Positions 1 through 7,402 of a stretch of 64,000 nucleotides of DNA are shown here, piece after piece. Within the stretch, counting starts at the first letter, position 1; every line of letters begins with the position of its first letter. Below the pieces are notes generated by a model that was not told the origin of the DNA, ran no database searches, and was given only the letters and a program-made list of their open reading frames with translations. A program made the translations under genes and the position numbers. This stretch comes from Bacteroidales bacterium (GTDB lineage: Bacteria > Bacteroidota > Bacteroidia > Bacteroidales > P3), in contig JAUNHX010000002.1 in assembly GCA_030523765.1 (NCBI GenBank), positions 91,704 to 155,703 on the forward strand, in the 5' to 3' direction.

Positions 1-60
1 TGCCACACTACGTGCATGCTCTACTTTCTCAAAATCGAGTCCAACTTTACTTTTTTGCAT
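1..60 (-). CDS. Partial CDS at left edge, possibly lysine 5,6-aminomutase alpha subunit (N-terminus)
   Basis: Reading leftward from an ATG at 58-60, the frame stays open to the window edge and gives 20 residues. The pattern LDFEKVEHAR recalls from memory the start of lysine 5,6-aminomutase alpha (KamD), a B12- and PLP-dependent enzyme of lysine fermentation used by some Bacteroidales. A phylum-type promoter lies about 95 bases upstream (157-185), which supports a genuine gene start. Twenty residues are too few for a firm call, so no symbol is given. Confidence 0.4.
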   Translation of the reverse strand, partial: MQKSKVGLDFEKVEHARSVA

Positions 61-156
61 AAGTTCTATATATTATTACAATTTGTTTATTATCAACTAC
101 TAATTATGCATTAGTCCCCACCCAAAGGGGGTTAGTGCTCGCTATTATCGAACATG

Positions 157-185
157 CAAAGTTAGTATTTTTTTCTGAATTGCAA
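157..185 (-). promoter_or_regulatory. Bacteroidota-type promoter for the left-edge gene
   Basis: On the minus strand TTG (183-185) is followed by 18 nt and TAACTTTG (157-164), matching the TTTG/TAnnTTTG promoter of the phylum. Transcription would start near 150 and leave a leader of about 90 nt, with a C-run/G-run pair at about 118-130 that could form a short hairpin. Confidence 0.65.
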
Positions 186-315
186 CCTTTTTTTCAAAAA
201 AAGTGTACACTTTCCTAGATTGCTAAGAAGAAAGCGATAGGATAGCGAGACCAATACCACGATAGATACCCAAGCCACAAGGGCATTGCCTATCATGTAT
301 CTTCGGGCCGAACTG

Positions 316-1866
316 CTATAGTTCAATCTCGTCACCCATAGCATTGAAGAATTTGTATTCTAGTAAGTTATAACTCTCCTGAGGAATTACCTTGATAGAG
401 GTACGATATTTTCGCATCCACTGAAAACGGCGCGAAAAAATACCCTTAGTAAGATAAGCTTGGATATAGGGATGAGTCATCAGTGTAATCCGTTTCTCAC
501 CTTGAGCCGTCATCAAATACTTCAAGTTACTCTCAATCTCATCGACCACTACCATACTCTGCTTGATGGTGCCAGTACCATTACAGAAGGGACATTTCTC
601 TTGCACATCAACCTCTGTACTCGGACGAACACGTTGGCGCGTAATCTGCATCAAACCGAACTTGCTCAAAGGAAGGATCGTATGACGAGCTTTATCACGC
701 TTCATCTCTTCGGTCATCACATCAAACAGTTTTTTGCGATTCTCGGCCTTCTCCATATCAACAAAGTCGATAATGATGATACCGCCCATATCGCGCAAAC
801 GCAACTGGCGTGCAATCTCTTTAGCCGATTCGATATTGACAGCCAGTGTAGTATCTTCCTGACCCGAACCTGCCTTAATATGATTGCCACTATTCACATC
901 AATCACATGCATAGCCTCCGTATGCTCAATATAGAGGTAAACACCCGAGCGTATCGTAACGATTTTGCCGAAAGCACGACGAATATCGCGTTGCACACCG
1001 AACTGTTCGAAGATAGGTGTCTCCATCTTATAATGATGCACGATGTCATCCTTTTCGGGAGCCACGCTATGAATATAATTCTTTACATCATTGTATATAC
1101 CCTCGTTGTTGACAAAGATAGCATTAAAATCGTCCGAGAGGACATCACGAAGCAAAGCCGAAGCAGTATCGGGCTCAGAGTGGACCTTTGTTGGAGTTTT
1201 GATCGTTTTGAGCCGTTTCGTCATTTCAGCCCATTCGTCCAACAACCTATGCAAGTCGGCATCAAGATCGGACACCGATTTACCCTCAGCGTTGGTACGA
1301 ACAATGATACCAAAATTTTGAGGACGAATACTTTGAATCAGTTTGCGAAGGCGATTACGCTCTTCACCACTTTTAATTTTTTGAGAAACAGAAACCTTAT
1401 TGCTAAAAGGTTCCAGCACAAGATAGTGACCAGCCAAAGAGATATCACACGAAAGTTTAGGACCCTTCGTTGAAATAGGTTCTTTGGTAATCTGTGTAAG
1501 GATATACTGACCCACTTTAAGGGTAGAGGTAACATTACCTGTTTTAGGAACTGGAGGTTCAATTTTGAAATCTTGTAGCGTCTGCATCTTAGCATCGCCA
1601 TTCATAGCTTGTCGCAGATACTTATCGACCGAAGCGAACTGAGGACCTAGATCCAAATAGTGCATGAATCCATTCTTCTTATCAGCCACATCAACAAAGG
1701 TAGCGTTGAGGCCATTCATGTTCTTCTTCACCTGCCCCACAACGATATCGCCTACAGCATAGTGGCTATTGTTCTTTTCGGTATGAAGTTCAACCAACTG
1801 CTTATCTTCCAGCAGTGCTATGCGAGTTTCCGATTCCGAGTATGAAATGATAAGTTCTTTATCCAT
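316..1866 (-). CDS. rng: Ribonuclease G/E family endoribonuclease
   Basis: 516 residues, close to the usual RNase G length. The N-terminal part has the S1-like RNA-binding region (VGDIVVGQVKKNMNGLNATFVDV, split across roughly residues 38-60). The central RNase E/G domain carries the acidic metal-binding segments VIDVNSG and IIIIDFVDM. A CPFCNGTG motif near residue 430 is the zinc-link equivalent. Such enzymes act in the cytoplasm on rRNA precursors and mRNA, cutting single-stranded AU-rich sites. The 2-kb non-catalytic tail of true RNase E is missing. Upstream are the COX24-like gene and HU, separated by a likely terminator at 1938-1990. No clear TAnnTTTG box was found between that terminator and the ATG, so read-through may supply part of its expression. 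Confidence 0.93.
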   Translation of the reverse strand: MDKELIISYSESETRIALLEDKQLVELHTEKNNSHYAVGDIVVGQVKKNMNGLNATFVDVADKKNGFMHYLDLGPQFASVDKYLRQAMNGDAKMQTLQDFKIEPPVPKTGNVTSTLKVGQYILTQITKEPISTKGPKLSCDISLAGHYLVLEPFSNKVSVSQKIKSGEERNRLRKLIQSIRPQNFGIIVRTNAEGKSVSDLDADLHRLLDEWAEMTKRLKTIKTPTKVHSEPDTASALLRDVLSDDFNAIFVNNEGIYNDVKNYIHSVAPEKDDIVHHYKMETPIFEQFGVQRDIRRAFGKIVTIRSGVYLYIEHTEAMHVIDVNSGNHIKAGSGQEDTTLAVNIESAKEIARQLRLRDMGGIIIIDFVDMEKAENRKKLFDVMTEEMKRDKARHTILPLSKFGLMQITRQRVRPSTEVDVQEKCPFCNGTGTIKQSMVVVDEIESNLKYLMTAQGEKRITLMTHPYIQAYLTKGIFSRRFQWMRKYRTSIKVIPQESYNLLEYKFFNAMGDEIEL

Positions 1867-1937
1867 AGAAGTACTTTAGAGGTGCTTCAAGTAAAATCCA
1901 TTAGTTATAAAAACCAGCAGTCCCTACTTTTCGAACA

Positions 1938-1990
1938 AATAAAAAACAAATCACACAAGTCGGCAACGAGTGCCGTTGTGCAATTTGTTT
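1938..1990 (-). terminator. Intrinsic terminator or attenuator between the COX24-like gene and rng
   Basis: A long stem-loop on the minus strand pairs AAACAAAT with ATTTGTTT at its base and CGGCA with TGCCG around the loop ACGAG, and is followed by a T-rich run ending about 1938. It would end the HU/COX24-like transcript, or let only part of it pass into rng. Confidence 0.6.
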
Positions 1991-2071
1991 TAGTTTGTTA
2001 GATTTCTCTAGAAACGCAGACAGAGGTGCGAATCCGAGATGCCAGAGAGAGCGACACCCTGAGGGTATCAA

Positions 2072-2161
2072 CTATCTCTTCTTATGTCTATTCTTGCGCA
2101 GGCGTTTTTTACGCTTGTGCGTAGACATCTTGTGACGTTTGTGTTTTTTACCGTTGGGCAT
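2072..2161 (-). CDS. 29-residue COX24/AURKAIP1-like (mS38-type) basic ribosome-associated protein
   Basis: A short frame begins at ATG 2159-2161 and ends at TAG 2072-2074. The product is almost wholly Lys, Arg and His: it starts MPNGKKHKRHK and continues STHKRKKRLRKNRHKK. This matches the tiny Bacteroidota proteins carrying the COX24 C-terminal (AURKAIP1) motif, related to mitoribosomal mS38. A role on the small ribosomal subunit is likely from that kinship but is not shown here. It lies 19 nt after HU and ahead of rng, so it is probably co-transcribed with HU. Automated gene finders often miss a gene this short. Confidence 0.85.
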   Translation of the reverse strand: MPNGKKHKRHKMSTHKRKKRLRKNRHKKR

Positions 2162-2180
2162 AACTTGATTGATTAATTAT

Positions 2181-2465
2181 TTATTTTACATTATTTTTTA
2201 CTTCTTCCATGAAGGTCTTAGCGGGCTTGAAAGCCGGGATATTGTGTGCGGGGATGATGATAGTAGTTTTCTTCGAGATGTTACGTCCCGTTTTCTCAGC
2301 ACGCTTGCGGATAATGAAACTACCAAAACCACGCAGATAAACGTTTTCGCCTTTAGCAAGGGATTCCTTGATAACGACCATCATTTCTTCGATAGTAGCC
2401 AGAACGGCAGCTTTCTCAATGCCAGTATTGTGGCTCACTTCTGTAACTATTTCAGCCTTCGTCAT
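2181..2465 (-). CDS. HU family DNA-binding protein
   Basis: 94 residues, the usual HU/IHF length. The dimerisation helices (MTKAEIVTEVSHNTGIEKAAV) are followed by the DNA-binding beta-arm region with GFGSFIIRKRAEKTGRN and the conserved IPAHNIPAFKPAK. It is a nucleoid-associated protein that bends DNA as a dimer. A promoter with TTG-N19-TACTTTTG lies about 65 nt upstream. The next gene in the transcript is the COX24-like protein. Whether it behaves as HU or IHF cannot be told from sequence alone. Confidence 0.95.
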   Translation of the reverse strand: MTKAEIVTEVSHNTGIEKAAVLATIEEMMVVIKESLAKGENVYLRGFGSFIIRKRAEKTGRNISKKTTIIIPAHNIPAFKPAKTFMEEVKNNVK

Positions 2466-2529
2466 AATAATGATTCTATTAATTGTTTATCAATATCTTT
2501 TTTACTTACAAATAGCAAAAATCGATTTG

Positions 2530-2559
2530 CAAAAGTAGAAAAAAATTTCCGTTACGCAA
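2530..2559 (-). promoter_or_regulatory. Promoter of the HU gene
   Basis: Minus strand: TTG (2557-2559), 19 nt, TACTTTTG (2530-2537). This is a close match to the phylum consensus and is placed to give a leader of roughly 55-60 nt before the HU ATG. Confidence 0.75.
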
Positions 2560-2754
2560 TATTTTTTTTATCTTTTCTTTGTTAAAACGGATTTACATTC
2601 AACACAACAACCTAATATATAATCTATTATAACAAATAATCAAACAGCATTATTATCTTGCTTCTTGATACAATAAAGGTAAAAAACTATTCATTTAACT
2701 ATCGAAATAATAAAAATCGAATCGATAGCAAAGTCACCATTATCAATCCTTTCG

Positions 2755-4938
2755 TTATTCTCCTCTGGCAGAAGGGAGAGCATCTTGCATAGCCTTTATC
2801 TCATCTCGATACTTAGCTGCCTGAAGAAAATTCATCTCTTTGGCCGCCTGTTGCATCTTACGCTGCGTTTCGCGAATAGCCTTTCGCAATTCCGCTTTGC
2901 TTCGCGACTCAATAACCACTGGGGGTTCCTCTTCGAACTCCTCGCCAGCAGCATGAGGAGAAGCTATCGCTTCATAATCCCTAACCATCTGTTTTCGATC
3001 GGCATCTCCTCTATAGCCTCCCTTTTTGCCCCCATAACTTGGGGTATTGAGAGCATAAGGCGAAGCCGCAATATTCTGACCATTGATATCGCGAGACGAT
3101 TCATGATAGTCTTCCCGCTGTTCGGCAGCCAGTTCGATAACGGAAGTCTGACCGAGAATAGCCTCCGTACTCTTCTTGATAGGACGCGGAACTATATGAT
3201 GTTCCACATTGTAGCGAATCTGTTTCTCCCTATGACGGTTTGTTTCATCGATAGCGCGCTGCATCGAACCCGTAATCGTATCGCCATACAAGATAGCCTT
3301 ACTATGCACATTACGAGCCGCACGACCAATCGTTTGAATCATAGCCCTATCGCTACGCAGGAAACCCTCCTTATCGGCATCGAGGATAGCCACAAGACTA
3401 ACCTCAGGCAGATCGAGTCCCTCGCGCAGAAGGTTCACACCCACCAACACATCGTATACCCCCATACGGAGATCGCGAATAATCTCAACACGCTCCATCG
3501 TTTCAATATCGCTATGAATATAGGCAGTCTTGATACCCAGATTGATAAGGTACGAACTCAGTTGTTCAGCCATTCGCTTCGTGAGAGTTGTTACCAACGC
3601 CCTCTCCCCTTTATCGACTGTATTTTCAATCTCGTTAAGCAAATCGTCAACCTGACCGATCGCAGGACGCACCTCAACCACAGGATCAAGCAATCCCGTA
3701 GGGCGGATAACCTGTTCTACAACCACACCCTCGCTCTCCTGCAACTCGTAATCGGCAGGCGTAGCACTGATATAGATTGTCTGTCCGCAAAGATCATAAA
3801 ACTCATCGTAGGTAAGCGGACGGTTATCGAGAGCCGAAGGCAATCGGAAACCGTATTGCACCAAAGAGGTCTTACGACTCCTATCGCCCCCATACATTGC
3901 TCTTATCTGCGGAATTGTTACGTGACTCTCATCAACCACCAACAAGAAATCGTCAGGAAAATAATCAATCAAACAGAAAGGACGTGAGCCCTCCTTTCGG
4001 CCATCGAAATAGCGAGAATAGTTCTCTATACCACTACAATAGCCCAATTCCTGAATCATCTCCACATCATAGTTTACCCTTTCCTCAAGGCGCTTAGCCT
4101 CTAATGGACGATCGGTTTCGTAGAAATAATCACGTTGCTGATACATATCTCGCTGAATCTGCAGCAAAGCATCGGCCATACTCTCCTTATTGGTCAAGAA
4201 GTTCGAAGCAGGATAGATAGTGATATTCTCACAATGCTCCAGCGTAGTGCCAGCAATAGGATCGAAAGTTTCGATGCTTTCAATCTCATCATCCCAAAAA
4301 CCGATCCGATAACAGAAATCAGCAAAGGAGGGATAAACATCAACCGTATCGCCCTTTACACGAAAACGGCCGTTCACAAATTCAATCTCATTGCGTGAAT
4401 ACTGACCGTCCAACAAGCGGAGTAATAGTTGGTCGCGATTAATCTTATCGCCCACCTTTAGGTGGATCGTACCCCGTTTGAACTCTTCAGGATTGCCGAT
4501 ACCATAGATACAGGAAACAGAACATACCACAATCACGTCTCTTCGCCCCGAGAGCAGCGCCGATGAGGCCCGCAAACGGAGTTTATCGAGTTCGTCGTTG
4601 ATAGCCAGATCCTTTTCAATATAAGTATTCGTAGAGGCTATATAAGCCTCAGGTTGATAGTAATCGTAATAAGAAACAAAATATTCTACAGCATTGTTTG
4701 GGAAAAACTGTTTGAACTCACCGTAAAGCTGAGCCGCCAACGTCTTATTGTGACTCATTACCAGCGTAGGACGATTCAGTTGAGCAATCACATTAGCCAC
4801 AGTGAATGTTTTTCCCGAACCGGTTACACCGAGCAGCACCTGAGCCCGTTGGTCGTTCTTGATGCCATCAACCAACTGGCGTATAGCTTCGGGCTGATCG
4901 CCCATAGGCTTAAAATCGGATACCAATTCGAAATTCAT
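2755..4938 (-). CDS. uvrB: UvrABC system protein B (excision nuclease helicase subunit)
   Basis: 727 residues. Walker A GVTGSGKT lies near residues 39-46; the beta-hairpin element YYDYYQPEAY used to probe damaged strands follows near 92. Helicase motifs DESH, TLTKRMAE and the QTIGRAARN motif VI are present. A C-terminal UVR domain (about 685-720) binds UvrC. The protein verifies lesions and loads UvrC in nucleotide excision repair. An extra low-complexity stretch at about 625-680 lies between the helicase core and the UVR domain. The gene starts 27 nt after the FAD-dependent oxidoreductase, so it is probably last in a porT-like/FAD/uvrB transcript. Confidence 0.97.
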   Translation of the reverse strand: MNFELVSDFKPMGDQPEAIRQLVDGIKNDQRAQVLLGVTGSGKTFTVANVIAQLNRPTLVMSHNKTLAAQLYGEFKQFFPNNAVEYFVSYYDYYQPEAYIASTNTYIEKDLAINDELDKLRLRASSALLSGRRDVIVVCSVSCIYGIGNPEEFKRGTIHLKVGDKINRDQLLLRLLDGQYSRNEIEFVNGRFRVKGDTVDVYPSFADFCYRIGFWDDEIESIETFDPIAGTTLEHCENITIYPASNFLTNKESMADALLQIQRDMYQQRDYFYETDRPLEAKRLEERVNYDVEMIQELGYCSGIENYSRYFDGRKEGSRPFCLIDYFPDDFLLVVDESHVTIPQIRAMYGGDRSRKTSLVQYGFRLPSALDNRPLTYDEFYDLCGQTIYISATPADYELQESEGVVVEQVIRPTGLLDPVVEVRPAIGQVDDLLNEIENTVDKGERALVTTLTKRMAEQLSSYLINLGIKTAYIHSDIETMERVEIIRDLRMGVYDVLVGVNLLREGLDLPEVSLVAILDADKEGFLRSDRAMIQTIGRAARNVHSKAILYGDTITGSMQRAIDETNRHREKQIRYNVEHHIVPRPIKKSTEAILGQTSVIELAAEQREDYHESSRDINGQNIAASPYALNTPSYGGKKGGYRGDADRKQMVRDYEAIASPHAAGEEFEEEPPVVIESRSKAELRKAIRETQRKMQQAAKEMNFLQAAKYRDEIKAMQDALPSARGE

Positions 4939-4965
4939 GTGAATAGATTGTTATATTATATCTTA

Positions 4966-6528
4966 TTATATTGTTTCTAAATGATTGTTTCTACACAAAG
5001 CATCAACACAGTTTACACCATCGATAGCACTCGAAACGATTCCTCCAGCATAACCAGCCCCCTCTCCGCAAGGATAGAGGTTGCTTAACTGTAAATGCTG
5101 ATAATCATCTCCCCTAGGAATCCGAACGGGAGAAGAGGTGCGACTCTCAACAGCTAGCAGCGAAGCCTGCTCGGTATAAAAACCCCTCATCTTCTGATCG
5201 AAAGCACGGAAGCCTTTTTGAAGACAACCAACAATGAAAGGAGGCAACAACTCGTGGAGAGGACTATTTACAGTAGGACCCAGATAGTTGGTCTTGTTCA
5301 ACGAAACAGATCCTTTGCTTTCGCAAAAATCAGTTAACCGCTGCGTAGGAGCACTGATGGTATTGCCAGCCGCTTGGAACACACGCTGCTCTACCTCTTG
5401 TTGGAAACGCAACAAAGCCAAAGGACCGTGCTGAGCCATTTGAGGGACATCCTCCAATCCTACCGTTACAGCGATACCACTATTAGCGTAAGGAGAACTG
5501 CGATGAGCATTACTCATTCCGTTCACCACCTGCTCTCCTTCGGCTGTAGCTGCCGGAACGATAACCCCTCCAGGACACATACAGAAAGAGAAGACCCCGT
5601 GACCCTCCACCTGCGTAGTAAGACTATAGGCAGCTGGCGGCAAATAGGCGGAAGGCTTAGCGCTATGATACTGAATGCTATTAATAAGCATCTGCGGATG
5701 TTCAACCCTCACTCCCATAGCAAAAGGTTTAGCTTGCAGCAACCATCCGCGCCGAGCAAAAAGTTCGTAGATATCGCGTGCCGAATGACCCGTAGCCAAA
5801 ATCACACCCGTTCCCTCTATCGTCTCACCTCCAAGCGTACGAACCCCTTTCACCTTATTGTCTTGAACCACAAAATCAACCACGCGAGTATCGAAATGAT
5901 ACTTGCCACCATACTCCTCAATCGTATGGCGTATATTGGCGATGATACCACTCAGACGATCAGTACCGATATGCGCATGAGCATCGATCATAATATCGGG
6001 CTCGGCCCCATGTTCAACAAACTTCTTCAAGATGTCGCCCACATTACCCCTTTTCGTACTGCGAGTATAAAGTTTTCCATCACTATAAGTTCCAGCACCG
6101 CCCTCGCCAAAACACCAGTTGCTATTAGGATCCACACTCCTACTGCGACCCAGTAGCGCTATATCCTGTTTCCGCTGATCGACCGGCTTGCCGCGATCAA
6201 CGATGATAGGACGCATACCCACTTCAAGACAGCGAAGGGCAGCAAAAAGTCCCGCAGGACCCGCCCCAACAACAACTACGGGAGGAGCCTGACGACAATC
6301 GCGATAAGGCGAAGAGAAATCGGCAGGAACATACGGGTCACCCTCCTTATAAACCTCCAACAAACAACGATAACGCACCTGTTTTCGTCGAGCATCAAGG
6401 CTACGCTTAACCACCACGATATGAGCGATATCGTCCACCCTGCAACCCAACTGACGGGCTACAACTTGTTGCCTTAATTCGGGCAAAGCATATTGTTCGG
6501 GCGACAATTCTATATCGATGGTTTTCAT
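4966..6528 (-). CDS. FAD-dependent oxidoreductase (uncharacterised COG2509-type dehydrogenase)
   Basis: 520 residues. A short N-terminal alpha/beta region (1-75) precedes a dinucleotide-binding fold with VVGAGPAGLFAAL near residue 85. Further FAD contacts are GEGGAGTYSDGKL and GVILATGHSARD, and the C-terminal NLYPCGEGAGYAGGIVSSAIDG closes the FAD site. This is the widespread 'uncharacterised FAD-dependent dehydrogenase' family with no established substrate. It sits 16 nt after the porT-like gene and 27 nt before uvrB, which suggests co-transcription rather than shared function. Confidence 0.85.
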   Translation of the reverse strand: MKTIDIELSPEQYALPELRQQVVARQLGCRVDDIAHIVVVKRSLDARRKQVRYRCLLEVYKEGDPYVPADFSSPYRDCRQAPPVVVVGAGPAGLFAALRCLEVGMRPIIVDRGKPVDQRKQDIALLGRSRSVDPNSNWCFGEGGAGTYSDGKLYTRSTKRGNVGDILKKFVEHGAEPDIMIDAHAHIGTDRLSGIIANIRHTIEEYGGKYHFDTRVVDFVVQDNKVKGVRTLGGETIEGTGVILATGHSARDIYELFARRGWLLQAKPFAMGVRVEHPQMLINSIQYHSAKPSAYLPPAAYSLTTQVEGHGVFSFCMCPGGVIVPAATAEGEQVVNGMSNAHRSSPYANSGIAVTVGLEDVPQMAQHGPLALLRFQQEVEQRVFQAAGNTISAPTQRLTDFCESKGSVSLNKTNYLGPTVNSPLHELLPPFIVGCLQKGFRAFDQKMRGFYTEQASLLAVESRTSSPVRIPRGDDYQHLQLSNLYPCGEGAGYAGGIVSSAIDGVNCVDALCRNNHLETI

Positions 6529-6544
6529 ATCAAGTAGAGTATAC

Positions 6545-7285
6545 TTATCCTTCGAAGGTAAAACCTAGCATGAAGGTACGTGTATTCAATCCGTCGATCG
6601 ACTGATTATAATAGGTATCATTATCGATCTTCAAGTCGATCATACCGAATGTCATTTTCAGTTCAATAGCAAATTTTACGTAACGCAGATAAAAGTCGAA
6701 CCCCAAGCCTGCAGTGTAACGCAGATCACTCGTATTGAGACGGATAATCGACTGATTCTGACTATTACGATTGTTGCGAAGCGAAGCAAAGTCGAACCCA
6801 TAACTAGCACCCACCGTAAGATAGGGACGGAAATTCCTATAACGCATCGACCGAAACTTCAAGTCGAACGGCAATTCGCCGTATACCGATTCCACATTGC
6901 GATAAGCATCCATGCTTGGATGAGAGGCCAAATATTCGTCCGACCAACTATAGCGCAACGTGCGGTTGATAAGGGTAAGTCCTGGTAAAAAGCGGAGATT
7001 CATGAAACGGGTAAGCTTCATATCGCCAATAACGGCGATGTGGAATCCTGGCGTATAGTAAGAGCGAGTACCTTGCTCGTAGGGGGTCATTGATTCATCG
7101 TAGGTATAATGGAAATCGAATTTCGATTGGGTATAGCCTATTTGGATGCCATAATGTAGCAAATCCTCATCGAAAGCCGCCAGGTAATTAACCTGTGCCT
7201 TAACTCCGATACTCCCCATCAACAAGAGGAAGAAAAAAGCTATATGTATGATTCTCTTTACCAAAAGATGCTTTGTTTTATACAA
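6545..7285 (-). CDS. porT: Outer-membrane beta-barrel protein, PorT/SprT-like (type IX secretion)
   Basis: 246 residues with a signal peptide (positive start, hydrophobic stretch, cleavage after VKAQ near residue 31), then alternating beta-strand pattern to a C-terminal aromatic-rich strand TFMLGFTFEG. The segment LHYGIQIGYTQSKFDFHY resembles the first strand of PorT, an outer-membrane component of the Bacteroidota type IX secretion and gliding machinery, and the length fits. The start codon is TTG; an in-frame stop lies just upstream and no earlier ATG exists. The usual ubiE neighbour of porT is not seen, so a generic PorT-family barrel remains possible. Confidence 0.6.
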   Translation of the reverse strand: MYKTKHLLVKRIIHIAFFFLLLMGSIGVKAQVNYLAAFDEDLLHYGIQIGYTQSKFDFHYTYDESMTPYEQGTRSYYTPGFHIAVIGDMKLTRFMNLRFLPGLTLINRTLRYSWSDEYLASHPSMDAYRNVESVYGELPFDLKFRSMRYRNFRPYLTVGASYGFDFASLRNNRNSQNQSIIRLNTSDLRYTAGLGFDFYLRYVKFAIELKMTFGMIDLKIDNDTYYNQSIDGLNTRTFMLGFTFEG

Positions 7286-7402
7286 TTTAGATTATGATAA
7301 CGCCTTTTTTGTATTTTTAGTACTACTAATGCTATTTTTTTATCGAACCTACGGAACACTTGTGCCCCTCGCCCACAACGTCAAGTTTCTCGTCTCAAAG
7401 GG

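Noticed and set aside
162..344. 60-codon minus frame overlapping the end of rng
   Set aside because: It overlaps a real gene, covers the left-edge promoter, and its hydrophobic part has no signal or family features.
460..1473. 337-codon plus-strand frame across rng
   Set aside because: Opposite to a well-conserved RNase G frame and without recognisable protein features.
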